This document shows positions 1 through 7,826 of a DNA stretch of 9,174 nt, piece after piece. This DNA is from Propionibacteriaceae bacterium (lineage in GTDB: Bacteria > Actinomycetota > Actinomycetes > Propionibacteriales > Propionibacteriaceae): the NCBI GenBank assembly GCA_009781325.1, contig WQYJ01000071.1:1-9174 (forward strand), read 5' to 3'. A program made the translations under genes and the position numbers. Every line of letters begins with the position of its first letter. The stretch's first letter is position 1. The notes under the pieces are model-generated. The model ran no database searches. It worked only from the letters and a program-made list of their open reading frames with translations, and was not told the origin of the DNA.

Positions 1-1
1 G

Positions 2-1498
2 CCTCGCGAGATTGCTCAAGAGATCGTTGACCAAGTCGACCTCGAGGATCTGTGTGAGCCCCTAGAGATCGCTGGGCCCGGTTTCATCAATATCCGCATC
101 CGCCCGGAACGCCTCGCGCAGAACATCACTGAAATCTTGGCTGACCCTCACTGCGGAATCACCCAAACCACACAGCCAGATGTCGTCATCGTTGACTATT
201 CGGCACCCAATGTTGCCAAGCCTATGCATGTCGGCAACCTACGCTCGACGATCATCGGGGACTGCCTGGTACGCGTACTGCGGGCAACCGGCAACACTGT
301 TATCGGCCAGAACCACATTGGAGACTGGGGAACCCAGTTTGGGATGCTGGTCGAACAAATACTCTTCGAGGGAATCGATGCATCCACCCTCACCTTGGAA
401 ACCTCCGTCGAACTCTACAAGCGGGGGCAGGCACACTTCCGCGACGACCCGGAGTTCGCCCAGGCTGCCCGCAACCGTGTGGTCTCCCTGCAATCCGGCG
501 ATCCCACCACCCTGGCTATCTGGTCGACACTCATCGAGGTCTCCAAAGCCGGGTTCAACCGCGCGTACGCTCGACTCGGCGTACTCTTAACAGACGATGA
601 CTTAGCCGGGGAGTCCATCTACAACTCCATGCTCGATGCTGTAGCCGAGGATCTCCAGGCCCAAGGCATCGCAACCATGGATGCCGGTGCGCTGTGTGTC
701 TTCCTATCCGGAGATGACTCGCCTCTGATCGTACGCAAGTCTGACGGTGGGTACGGCTACTCCGCCACCGACCTAGCCGCCATCCGCTACCGCATCTGTG
801 ACTTGGGGGCCACCAGGCTGATCTATGTTGTCGGCTCACCGCAGTCCCACCACTTCGCGCAGATATTCGCCACCGCCCGGCTTGCCGGATGGCTGACCGA
901 CAAGGTTCGTGCAGAACATGTCGGTTTCGGTTCGGTTCTGGGCAGCGACGGCAAGATGTTCAAGACCCGCGACGGAAAAGCCGTCACCCTGGACACCCTG
1001 TTGGATGCTGCGGAAGAGGTCGCCTCACCCGAGGTTGCTATGGCGGCGGTGGAGTACGCCGATCTGTCGAATGCTCTTCACAAAGACTATGTCTTCGATG
1101 TGAACCGTATGACAGCTACCACCGGCGACACCGGACCATACCTCCAGTACGCCCATGCCCGAGTCTCCCAGATTCTAAGGCGCGCCCTCGCCGATGGAGA
1201 CCAGATCCACGACGAGTCCGCCCAGATCACCGAATTGGCTGAACCAGCAGAGCAAATGGTGGCTCTGACTCTGACGCGCTTCCCGTCGATCGTGGATGAG
1301 GTCGCGCAAACCCTGCAGCCTCACAAGCTCTGCGGATACCTCTTCGAGTTGGCCACCCAACTATCGACCTTCTATGAGCAGTGCCCCGTACTGAAGAGTG
1401 AGGCTCGTGCTTCGCGCTTGGTTCTCTGCCGCGCGACCCAGAAAGTCCTGGCTGCTGGGCTGGAGCTGCTCGGTATCCAGGCGCCGGAGTCGATGTGA
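2..1498 (+). CDS. argS: Arginyl-tRNA synthetase, 5'-truncated by the window edge
   Basis: Cytoplasmic class I aminoacyl-tRNA synthetase that charges tRNA-Arg with arginine using ATP. The reading frame is open from base 2, and the residues before the first possible start (TTG at 137) still look like the ArgRS N-terminal domain, ending in AGPGFINIRI. The gene therefore begins outside the window; I infer about 50-55 missing residues from the usual position of the HIGH motif in the family. The HIGH motif appears as HVGN (227-238), following the typical YSAPNVAKPM. The KMSKS loop is KMFK (953-964) in GSDGKMFKTRDG, the form normal for ArgRS. A C-terminal anticodon-binding DALR domain starts around TGPYLQYAHARV (about 1130-1170) and ends in the expected helix just before the TGA at 1496-1498. 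The stop overlaps the GTG start of the next gene, so the two are probably cotranscribed and translationally coupled. Confidence 0.97.
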   Translation, partial: PREIAQEIVDQVDLEDLCEPLEIAGPGFINIRIRPERLAQNITEILADPHCGITQTTQPDVVIVDYSAPNVAKPMHVGNLRSTIIGDCLVRVLRATGNTVIGQNHIGDWGTQFGMLVEQILFEGIDASTLTLETSVELYKRGQAHFRDDPEFAQAARNRVVSLQSGDPTTLAIWSTLIEVSKAGFNRAYARLGVLLTDDDLAGESIYNSMLDAVAEDLQAQGIATMDAGALCVFLSGDDSPLIVRKSDGGYGYSATDLAAIRYRICDLGATRLIYVVGSPQSHHFAQIFATARLAGWLTDKVRAEHVGFGSVLGSDGKMFKTRDGKAVTLDTLLDAAEEVASPEVAMAAVEYADLSNALHKDYVFDVNRMTATTGDTGPYLQYAHARVSQILRRALADGDQIHDESAQITELAEPAEQMVALTLTRFPSIVDEVAQTLQPHKLCGYLFELATQLSTFYEQCPVLKSEARASRLVLCRATQKVLAAGLELLGIQAPESM

Positions 1499-2007
1499 AC
1501 CTCACCCCAGCCCCCTGGAAACCGCGTACTGTCGCGGGAGTGATCGACGTGGGGATTGTCTTTGGGTACGTGGTTGTCCTCGGCATGGTGATCGCCGTCA
1601 TCTTCCCCATGTTGACAGGGCCGACATCCATCCTTATCGGAAGCATCATGGCTATACTCCTGATCGAAGTACCTATCGGCATCTGGTGGTGGCGTCAGGA
1701 GTCAACGAAGGGTGACACCCTGGGAAAGAGATTCGCAGGGGTGTTCGTGGTCAATGCCGCCACGAAGAAACCAGCTACATCAGCCGAATGTGCGATCCGG
1801 GTCATCGCCAAGCTCCTGCCATGGGTGATCGTACACATCATGATTCTTATGTCGACAGACCCAGTGATGGGTCATCAGTGGTGGCCACTTCCCTGTCTGT
1901 TTCTGAGTGCGGCTATCGGGGCAGCATCCTTGGGCTCCGCCTATGTCCGCAGCGACCACCGCGCCTGGCACGACTTGATTGCCGGCACCCAAGTGGTTTC
2001 CAACTGA
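1495..2007 (+). CDS. RDD-family integral membrane protein
   Basis: A 170-residue membrane protein of the RDD family, whose members have mostly unknown roles (transport or ion homeostasis has been proposed for some). The family pattern is visible: PRTVAGVID near the N-terminus (R11, D19), GDTLGKRFAGVFVV at 73-86, and DHRAWHDLIAGTQVV at the C-terminus (154-168), where RxWHD is the signature of the last segment. Four hydrophobic segments lie at about residues 17-39, 44-66, 104-122 and 131-151. The GTG start overlaps the argS stop as GTGA, with GGAG at 1486-1489 five bases upstream, so the start is well supported and coupling to argS is likely. Length is normal for a single RDD domain. The link with argS is positional only; no functional relation is implied. 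Confidence 0.88.
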   Translation: MNLTPAPWKPRTVAGVIDVGIVFGYVVVLGMVIAVIFPMLTGPTSILIGSIMAILLIEVPIGIWWWRQESTKGDTLGKRFAGVFVVNAATKKPATSAECAIRVIAKLLPWVIVHIMILMSTDPVMGHQWWPLPCLFLSAAIGAASLGSAYVRSDHRAWHDLIAGTQVVSN

Positions 2008-2076
2008 TCGGATCAGGTTCAACCTTGACTGATGAGCGTTCACACTACATACTCGAACTTAGCAACTCGACCATTC

Positions 2077-2145
2077 GAACGAACCGCATTTTTGTTTGGA
2101 GGGACCATACGGGTACGTCTAAATGCGGACGTTGGCGGTTCGTTC
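2077..2145 (+). promoter_or_regulatory. Nested, mutually exclusive inverted repeats upstream of the 727-residue membrane protein
   Basis: GAACGAACCGC (2077-2087) is perfectly complementary to GCGGTTCGTTC (2135-2145), 11 of 11 bases. CCGCATTT (2084-2091) is perfectly complementary to AAATGCGG (2121-2128), 8 of 8. Both pairings need the CCGC at 2084-2087, so they exclude each other. A possible -10 hexamer, TATGAT (2148-2153), begins two bases after the outer arm. The element could be an operator or a switchable leader. There is no T-run, so it is not an intrinsic terminator. No known riboswitch was recognised. The remainder of the 2008-2196 gap holds only two short dyads near the RDD stop (CTGATC and GATCAG around G2010; AGGTT and AACCT around C2020). 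Confidence 0.5.
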
Positions 2146-2147
2146 AC

Positions 2148-2153
2148 TATGAT
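2148..2153 (+). promoter_or_regulatory. Possible -10 box for the 727-residue protein gene
   Basis: TATGAT differs from the TATAAT consensus at one position and would place transcription start near 2160, giving a leader of about 36 nt before the GTG at 2197. No convincing -35 hexamer is found at 16-18 bp upstream. This fits either a regulated promoter or a chance match. Confidence 0.3.
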
Positions 2154-2196
2154 TGATATGTCCAAATACCTCGACGGCCAATGAGAAGGAAGTGAT

Positions 2197-4380
2197 GTGA
2201 ACTTATCATCCCTGCTCGGAGGCTGGGTAATCGCTGGCGGGACACTGATGTGTCTGCTGGTTTTTGCCATGACATGGTTTAGGACCCGCCGTGATCGCCC
2301 TCTTGTTCGCTACCAGCGATTGCAGCGCATCGAGGCTATCACCCAAGCATCCCGCATCGGCTCAGCCGTCATCGGGTTAACTGCCGCCATATTTGTCACT
2401 GTCTTCACCCCCAACCAGCAGGCCATCCTGATTGCGCCAAGCCTGTGGGCCCTGGTGACGATGATCGGCATCGTCGTAACAGATCACATCCTTCTGGGCC
2501 GCCCGGCAGTCCCCGCGGGCACCGAAGCACGCCGCGGGACAGTCCTGAATCTTCTTCCCTGGCGGCTACTGCTTGTCTTGGCATTGATGGTCAGTATCAT
2601 CGTGTACGGAGCACGCTGGGCTGCCGGTCAGGCCGCCATCGACGGACGAAGCCGGGTTTACAGTTGGGTCCTTGATGGGGTTTTCGACTGGGGGCGTTCA
2701 GCATTTTTCCCTGGAAGGTTCTACACCCTAGGTCTTGCGTTCACGGTTCCCGTTGTCCTCGCTGCTACGGTGGGCGGGATCATTGTTGTCTTTAAGCGTC
2801 CACTTTTCCTTCCCAGCCCCAAGTACCTCGCACTGGACTATGGGCTTCGCCGTCGTACGATTCGTGACATTGTCTTGGTGTCCCTGGGGGCAGTCAGTCC
2901 AGTCGTGGCTATGATGTGCCTGAGCATCGCCTGGACCTACGGGAGCTTGGGCCCTGGTTCGCCTGAGCACACTCTCATCGTGGCGCTGTCCTCGGTACTC
3001 GCCGCCTCGGGGTTGGTTGTGTCCTTCTGGATCCTGGCTAATCTCATCATCCTGCCGCGCGTTGAAGAAGAGCTCTACCTGCTGACTCCTGACCAAATCA
3101 CTGAGGAGGAACGGATCGAGGTTTCCAGCAGTGGGCGGATACAGTGGGGTCCGGCTAAGGGCGTACGCAAGGAGACTAAAGAAATCGTACGCAAGGAGCC
3201 GATCGCAGCCATGCCCGGCGCAGCGGTGTTCACCAGTATGGTCATCAAACCTCCGGCATTGGTTGAACCGCTGCCAGTTGCCGACGCTGACATGGCCGAC
3301 ATCACCATCGATGCCCCGTTGGAGGTGGAATCAGAGGTCTTCGGGGATACCGTCGATGCTCCGCTCACCTTGGATGCGGTTGAGGGTGAAGGTGCCGTTG
3401 AGATCCCGCCAGAGACTGAGGCCGATGCTGAGGCTGGCGCTGATAGCGGTGCTGATGCTGAGGTTGAGCCAGTCCCAGTTGAAATGACGATGGCGGACGC
3501 ATCCCCAGGTGATCTGACCATGGCTGAAACAGTTTCCGGTGATGACCTCATGGTCACAGAAACCGAATCTAGCGAGCCAGCGGATCCCTTCGCTTCCTTG
3601 GAAGAGATGGAGATTACACCCGTTGATGATCAGTCAGTCACGGCTTACCCTGCGCCATTGACCCAGCCCACATCAACCACAGAACACCCGGCGATCGAAT
3701 TGGTTCCCGTGAATGAACCACCGACGCAGACCGCGCCTGGACTTCTCGATTCTTCTCTCACGGCTGCGGCACAGCACCCGGCCACTGCTGGTGTTGAACT
3801 CTCGATTATCGATGATGAGCCGAGCGACCTCTTTTTCGGAATCAGCGAGGCGGCTCCGCTTGCGGGCCCCAGCTTCTTAGCTGCGCCTACTGTTGCCGCG
3901 GACAATCCAGTTCTTCCGCCCGGGGACACCCCTGGTTTCTTTTCGCGTATTCGCTCGAAGCTTCAACGACCGAAGGTTTCCGAGGATGGGAGTGTCCAAC
4001 AGTCGCCGCCGGTTTGGCGAAGCCTCTTCACCGCTGGGTCTGCCCCAGAACAACCAGCTCCGACGGCCGCCTTGCCTTGGATTCCTCTTGACAAGTCAAG
4101 CCCCCAGTGGAGGGCAGCAACAAGTGAGCTTGAGACTCCGCCGGTCGAACCAGCACCCATCCAAACTGCCGCACCGAAACCCCCCGTACGCATCCGCAAG
4201 CTTCGTCCGATCGCGCAGATCAAGCCTCCTCCTGCCGAACCGCCGAAATTCATGGACAGGATCAGGAACACCACCCCCGCAGAAACTGGTCAGCCCGACG
4301 AGATTCAGGCAACCGCATCGAAGCGTTCCTTCTCCACGAAGAAGCGGCCCCCTGCTCCCATCCAGAAGAGGCAAAACTAA
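2197..4380 (+). CDS. Seven-helix membrane protein with long acidic/proline-rich cytoplasmic tail, unknown function
   Basis: 727 residues, not recognised. The GTG start is supported by AAGGAAG (2186-2192). Hydrophobic segments lie at about residues 8-28, 54-70, 77-99, 120-140, 178-198, 223-246 and 259-287. Loops rich in Arg/Lys (RTRRDR after helix 1, RPAVPAGTEARR after helix 3, RPLF...YGLRRR after helix 5) give a consistent positive-inside topology with N-terminus outside and C-terminus inside. Residues about 288-340 form a charged linker. Residues about 360-476 are strongly acidic, with runs such as EADAEAGADSGADAE and a degenerate 11-residue repeat at 430-455. Residues about 480-727 are proline/alanine-rich, disordered-looking and end strongly basic (SKRSFSTKKRPPAPIQKR). 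The tail resembles low-complexity arms seen in actinobacterial envelope or division scaffolds, but that is only analogy. It may be transcribed on its own, given the 189-bp upstream gap. Confidence 0.85.
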   Translation: MNLSSLLGGWVIAGGTLMCLLVFAMTWFRTRRDRPLVRYQRLQRIEAITQASRIGSAVIGLTAAIFVTVFTPNQQAILIAPSLWALVTMIGIVVTDHILLGRPAVPAGTEARRGTVLNLLPWRLLLVLALMVSIIVYGARWAAGQAAIDGRSRVYSWVLDGVFDWGRSAFFPGRFYTLGLAFTVPVVLAATVGGIIVVFKRPLFLPSPKYLALDYGLRRRTIRDIVLVSLGAVSPVVAMMCLSIAWTYGSLGPGSPEHTLIVALSSVLAASGLVVSFWILANLIILPRVEEELYLLTPDQITEEERIEVSSSGRIQWGPAKGVRKETKEIVRKEPIAAMPGAAVFTSMVIKPPALVEPLPVADADMADITIDAPLEVESEVFGDTVDAPLTLDAVEGEGAVEIPPETEADAEAGADSGADAEVEPVPVEMTMADASPGDLTMAETVSGDDLMVTETESSEPADPFASLEEMEITPVDDQSVTAYPAPLTQPTSTTEHPAIELVPVNEPPTQTAPGLLDSSLTAAAQHPATAGVELSIIDDEPSDLFFGISEAAPLAGPSFLAAPTVAADNPVLPPGDTPGFFSRIRSKLQRPKVSEDGSVQQSPPVWRSLFTAGSAPEQPAPTAALPWIPLDKSSPQWRAATSELETPPVEPAPIQTAAPKPPVRIRKLRPIAQIKPPPAEPPKFMDRIRNTTPAETGQPDEIQATASKRSFSTKKRPPAPIQKRQN

Positions 4381-4414
4381 TCTTCTTCCTGTTCGGCAAT
4401 GGGTGGAAGTTGGT

Positions 4415-4456
4415 ATGAGGTACGCTACTGATTATGAGCAATTCCGCCGCATATGA
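4415..4456 (+). CDS. Possible 13-codon leader ORF upstream of ispE
   Basis: ATG at 4415 opens a short ORF encoding MRYATDYEQFRRI and ending at TGA 4454-4456. GGAAG (4405-4409) lies five bases upstream, a much better Shine-Dalgarno placement than exists for the first in-frame ispE ATG at 4434, which this ORF overlaps. It could be a leader peptide acting together with the structured segment downstream. The codon content shows no strong bias toward one amino acid, so classic amino-acid attenuation is not indicated. It may also be chance. Confidence 0.25.
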   Translation: MRYATDYEQFRRI

Positions 4457-4489
4457 GGATTCAGGGGTACCCCTAATCCACCGATCGCT

Positions 4490-4592
4490 GCCGTTGCGAG
4501 CGGCATCCGATGGGTGCGATGGCAAGGCGGCCGATGGCGAGGCAGGCTGGACGCCTGCCGAGCATCGGCAACGCAGCCAGGGTGGCCATCGG
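4490..4592 (+). promoter_or_regulatory. Nested hairpin segment before the IspE kinase domain (structured leader or odd N-terminal extension)
   Basis: An extended fold can be read directly. CCGATGG (4507-4513) pairs with CCATCGG (4586-4592), TGCG (4515-4518) with CGCA (4572-4575), GCCGATG (4530-4536) with CATCGGC (4563-4569), and GGCAGGC (4541-4547) with GCCTGCC (4553-4559) around a TGGAC loop. A small hairpin, GCCG/CGGC (4490-4504), precedes it. The segment lies inside the longest ispE reading frame, but the encoded residues (about 20-52) have low-complexity, non-homologous character. I favour a structured 5' leader with translation starting at GTG 4617. No known riboswitch class was recognised. 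Confidence 0.45.
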
Positions 4593-4616
4593 GAGTCGCG
4601 TAGCAGGCATGGATCG

Positions 4617-5528
4617 GTGGATTCGGGGATACGTGTCCGCGTACCGGCGAAGATCAATCTTGCATTGATGGTTGGCCGCCAGCGCAGTGACCAGTATCAC
4701 GAGTTGGCTACGCTCTTCCAGGCGGTTTCTCTGTATGACGACATTACTGCTTCCTCTTCGTCGGACGGTATCACCTGTGAGGTTCTTGGTGCAGAAGCGC
4801 ACAAGATCGGGGTTGGGGATGACAACCTTGCTGTCCGGGCAGCCAAACTCCTCCAGGAAATCTACGGGATCACTGAAGGGGTGCATCTGGTCATTGACAA
4901 GCGGATTCCTGTGGCAGGTGGGATGGCTGGAGGGTCTGCGGATGCTGCCGGTGCTCTGCTGGCTTGCGCACGATTCTGGGAACTGCGGATTCCGGTCAAT
5001 GAGCTGATGGAGTTGGGTGCCCAGTTGGGAGCCGACGTACCCTTCCCACTGATGGGCGGTTGTGCTGTCGGCCTGGGCCGCGGGGAATCGCTGACACCGG
5101 CACTATGCCGGGGAGTCTTCCATTGGGTGCTGGCCTTTTCAACCTCTCATCTGTCCACTCCAGAGGTCTTTCGCCGTTTCGATGAGATTACCGCGCCGCA
5201 TTCTATTCCGGCGATCCCACAGGTATCCCAGGAGTTGATGATGGCCCTGATCTCCGGCGATCTCGATCGCGTAGGCGAGCTGCTGCTTAATGATCTATCG
5301 CAGGCTTCATGCTCACTATTGCCTGAACTCCACACCACCCTACGCGCCGGTCGGGAGGCTGGATGTCTAGGAGCCATCATCTCCGGCTCCGGCCCCACCA
5401 TCGCCTTCCTCACCAAGAGCGAATCTGCCGCCGCCGACCTAGGAGTCACCCTCTCATCCCTAGGCATCGCCCGAGACATCCGTCTCGTCACCGGCCCAGT
5501 AGGCGGAGCCCACTTCCTAGAAGACTAA
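4617..5528 (+). CDS. ispE: 4-diphosphocytidyl-2-C-methyl-D-erythritol kinase
   Basis: GHMP-family kinase of the MEP (non-mevalonate) isoprenoid pathway; it phosphorylates the 2-hydroxyl of CDP-methylerythritol with ATP in the cytoplasm. Diagnostic features, numbered from the ATG at 4434, are PAKINL with the active-site Lys73, YHEL at 88-91, the ATP-binding glycine loop PVAGGMAGGSADAA at 159-172, GADVPF with the catalytic Asp201, and the C-terminal GHMP motif SGSGPT at 317-322. The frame is open from ATG 4434 (364 residues). That start lacks a good ribosome site and adds 61 residues with no family resemblance. GTG 4617, with AGG at 4605-4607, gives 303 residues starting VDSGIRVRVPAKINLALMV, the normal N-terminus and length, so I chose it. 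A leaderless start at 4434 remains possible. The gene stands alone; its usual neighbours (for example ksgA) are absent, and a repeat array follows its stop. Confidence 0.93.
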   Translation: MDSGIRVRVPAKINLALMVGRQRSDQYHELATLFQAVSLYDDITASSSSDGITCEVLGAEAHKIGVGDDNLAVRAAKLLQEIYGITEGVHLVIDKRIPVAGGMAGGSADAAGALLACARFWELRIPVNELMELGAQLGADVPFPLMGGCAVGLGRGESLTPALCRGVFHWVLAFSTSHLSTPEVFRRFDEITAPHSIPAIPQVSQELMMALISGDLDRVGELLLNDLSQASCSLLPELHTTLRAGREAGCLGAIISGSGPTIAFLTKSESAAADLGVTLSSLGIARDIRLVTGPVGGAHFLED

Positions 5529-5551
5529 GCGGCCCACCGGCTAACTTGGCT

Positions 5552-5566
5552 TGTGACAATAGGGAC
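5552..5566 (+). repeat. Array-edge motif, left of array 1
   Basis: TGTGACAATAGGGAC matches the edge motif TGTGACAAGGGGGAC seen around array 3 at 13 of 15 positions. It lies eight bases before the first palindrome of array 1. A weaker copy in the same orientation, CGTGACAAAAAGGAC (5886-5900), lies beyond the right end of the array. Confidence 0.5.
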
Positions 5567-5573
5567 CCAACCC

Positions 5574-5863
5574 CCGGTCATCCTGCCGCCAGGCAGGACC
5601 CCCGGCAGCCGACATAGGGTCTTGGGTTGCGCTGACTAGTTCGAGTCCATACGTTACCCACCGGTCATCCTGCCGCCAGGCAGGACCCCCGGCGGCCGAA
5701 CTAAGGACTTGGGTTGCGCTGACTTGTTCGAGTCCATACGTTACCCACCGGTCATCCTGCCGCCAGGCAGGACCCCCGGCGGCCGAACTAAGGACTTGGG
5801 TAAAGATCTACCCCTAGTCCCTACGCTTGCCACCGGGCGTCCTGCCTGCGGCAGGATGACCGG
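5574..5863. repeat. Array 1: palindrome-plus-linker intergenic repeats (three forward, one inverted)
   Basis: Four imperfect palindromes of 31-32 bp lie at 5574-5605, 5661-5692 and 5748-5779 (forward) and 5833-5863 (inverted). The forward arms are CCGGTCATCCTGCC and GGCAGGACCCCCGG around a GCCA loop. The TCCTGCC/GGCAGGA stem is perfect and the CCGG ends pair, with a TCA/CCC mismatch between them. Linkers of 53-55 bp separate the palindromes, so the first two units are an exact 87-bp tandem period with about six differences. The linkers end in AGTCC, which pairs with GGACT at their start in the second and third copies. The third linker adds GGGTA/TACCC. The whole array lies between ispE and the ABC exporter. 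There is no T-run after the hairpins to suggest intrinsic termination. The remaining 5864-5960 contains GTGAC/GTCAC (5887-5905) but no clear promoter. Confidence 0.93.
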
Positions 5864-5960
5864 GTGGTAAAAAACTACGCGGGGGCGTGACAAAAAGGAC
5901 CGTCACCACTGTCCCACCGCAAGGCGTACCCCTAAGCGAATTTGGTGGTTTACTTGTCTT

Positions 5961-7826
5961 ATGAGCGGCATGGGTATGGGTGGCGGCCGAGGTCGGGCCG
6001 CCCGCATCTCTTCCGGGGATGTGGATGCGCAGAAGGCGCTCAACGCGGCTGCTCCGAAGGTGGCCAATCTGGGCAAAAGGATTATGGCTCTCTTCAAGCC
6101 GTACATACGAGCCATTGTCCTGATGATCATTCTGGTGTTGTTCACAGCGCTCATCTCAGTCTTTCCTCCGCTGATTACGCAGAGAATCTTCGATGAAGGG
6201 CTCTTTGGGCCCGATGGCGTAGACATGCCCCACTTGATTAACCTGCTTATTTGGATGGTCGGTTTGCTGCTGATCTCCAACTTCGTCGGAATCTGGCAGA
6301 ACTGGCTGACATCAAAAACAGGCAACCGCGTGATGGGGGACATGCGAGTTAAGCTCTTCGACCATCTCCAGCAGATGGAATTGGCATTCTTCACCCGGAC
6401 AAAGACCGGTGTCATTCAATCACGGCTTGCCAACGATGTCGGCGGGGTGGCTACCGTACTGACGAACACAGTGTCGTCGGTGGTCGGAAACACTGTCACA
6501 GTTATCGCCGCTGCGGTGACCATGTTCATCCTCAGTTGGCAGTTGACCCTGATTGCATTTCTGCTGATGCCGATCCTTGTCATCGTTCAGCGGCGAGTGG
6601 GTACGATCCGTGCCCGTGTAGCAGCCGAGACCCAAGAATCCCTGTCAACCATGACAGCCATCACCCAAGAAGCCCTGTCAGTATCAGGGATCCTGTTGGC
6701 AAAGTCCTTCGGGCGGGCCAAGGATGAGTCAGATCGGTATTCGAAGGAGAACGATAATCAGATTGCCCTCCAGGTAAAGCAGATGATGACTGGGCAGTGG
6801 TTCTTCGCTCTGGTCCAAGTTTTCGTCTCCTTGCTCCCGGCTCTGATCTACTTGTTGTCAGGGTTTTTCATCACCCGCGGCCAAGTTATTATCACTGCTG
6901 GAACCTTGGTTGCCTTCACTGCTGTTCAGGCCCGTCTGCTGATGCCCATGATGGGATTGCTGCGGGTAGCACTGGACTTGCAGACTTCCAGGGCCCTCTT
7001 CGCTCGCATCTTTGAGTATCTGGACATGACCCCGTCAATCCAAGACTCACCGGATGCCCATGAGGTCAACGAGGATCGCATCGGTGAGCTTGAATTCCGC
7101 AGTGTCGTCTTTCGCTATCCCGATGCCCGCCAGGATGAGCGCCCCACTCTGGGCAACGTCAGCTTTAGGATCAACCCTGGGGAGTTCGTCGCTTTCGTGG
7201 GTCCCTCGGGTGCTGGGAAAACAACAGTGGGATACCTGATCGCCCGCCTCCATGAGGTCGAATCTGGCCAGGTGCTGTTTGCCGGTGATGACGTACGCGA
7301 CTTGACTAATATTTCGCTGATCGATCACATCGGAATCGTCTCCCAGCAGGCTTATCTCTTCCATGACTCTATCGCGGCGAATTTGCGGTACGCCAAGCCC
7401 GACGCTACCGATGAGGAGCTTCGGGAGGCCTGTGCCCAAGCCAATATCCTGGCGACCATCGATGCTATGCCGCAGGGGATGGAGACAGTAGTCGGTGAAC
7501 AGGGATACCGCTTATCCGGAGGGGAGCGCCAACGCCTCGCCATCGCCCGAGTGATCTTGAAGGATTCACCTGTATTGATCCTCGATGAAGCCACCTCTGC
7601 CCTCGACACTGTCTCTGAACGAATAGTCCAAGAGGCCCTCGACCAAGCCAGCAAGAATCGTACGACAGTCGCGATCGCACATCGCTTGTCCACAGTTCAG
7701 AATGCGACAAGAATCATCGTTCTGAGGGCTGGGGAGATAGTCGAAACAGGAACTCATAGTGAGCTTATTGCCCTTGATGGTCTTTATGCTGCTCTGTATA
7801 GAGAGCAGGATCTTGATCCAGACTGA
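5961..7826 (+). CDS. ABC exporter half-transporter (fused membrane and ATPase domains)
   Basis: 621 residues, type IV (ABCB/MsbA-like) exporter that would dimerise and use ATP hydrolysis to move an unknown substrate out of the cytoplasm. A Gly/Met-rich N-terminus (MSGMGMGGGRGR) precedes six membrane helices at about 51-72, 92-114, 172-192, 194-212, 279-301 and 306-326. The nucleotide-binding domain is complete: Walker A GPSGAGKTT (414-422), Q-loop SQQAYLF with Gln462, signature LSGGERQ (518-524), Walker B VLILDEAT (538-545) with catalytic Glu543, D-loop SALD, and H-loop His574. No key residue is missing. The ATG at 5961 has no strong Shine-Dalgarno (GGTGG at 5944-5948 is far), so leaderless translation or a start at Met4 or Met6 is possible. 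No partner half-transporter or regulator is adjacent. The substrate cannot be read from the sequence; drug and lipid exporters share this architecture. Confidence 0.95.
   Translation: MSGMGMGGGRGRAARISSGDVDAQKALNAAAPKVANLGKRIMALFKPYIRAIVLMIILVLFTALISVFPPLITQRIFDEGLFGPDGVDMPHLINLLIWMVGLLLISNFVGIWQNWLTSKTGNRVMGDMRVKLFDHLQQMELAFFTRTKTGVIQSRLANDVGGVATVLTNTVSSVVGNTVTVIAAAVTMFILSWQLTLIAFLLMPILVIVQRRVGTIRARVAAETQESLSTMTAITQEALSVSGILLAKSFGRAKDESDRYSKENDNQIALQVKQMMTGQWFFALVQVFVSLLPALIYLLSGFFITRGQVIITAGTLVAFTAVQARLLMPMMGLLRVALDLQTSRALFARIFEYLDMTPSIQDSPDAHEVNEDRIGELEFRSVVFRYPDARQDERPTLGNVSFRINPGEFVAFVGPSGAGKTTVGYLIARLHEVESGQVLFAGDDVRDLTNISLIDHIGIVSQQAYLFHDSIAANLRYAKPDATDEELREACAQANILATIDAMPQGMETVVGEQGYRLSGGERQRLAIARVILKDSPVLILDEATSALDTVSERIVQEALDQASKNRTTVAIAHRLSTVQNATRIIVLRAGEIVETGTHSELIALDGLYAALYREQDLDPD

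Noticed and set aside
137..139. TTG at 137 as the argS start
   Set aside because: The frame upstream is open to the window edge and encodes recognisable ArgRS N-terminal domain, so the true start is outside.
2017..2196. Known riboswitch (for example c-di-AMP type) before the 727-residue gene
   Set aside because: Inverted repeats are present, but I could not match any conserved riboswitch core.
3075..3557. 160-residue - strand ORF with Ser/Ala/Thr runs
   Set aside because: It is a mirror of the low-complexity acidic tail coding region on the + strand; its repetitive composition follows from the GCTGAT-type repeats.
4364..4386. Terminator AGAAGA/TCTTCT after the 727-residue gene
   Set aside because: It is only a weak six-base AT-rich stem with an 11-nt loop and no T-run.
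5833..5880. Rho-independent terminator in array 1
   Set aside because: The hairpin is strong, but the adjacent run is A on the + strand, and for - strand transcription the T-run comes before the hairpin, so the geometry is wrong on both strands.
5903..6415. 170-residue - strand ORF across the exporter start
   Set aside because: It overlaps the conserved N-terminal membrane domain of the exporter and shows no recognisable features.
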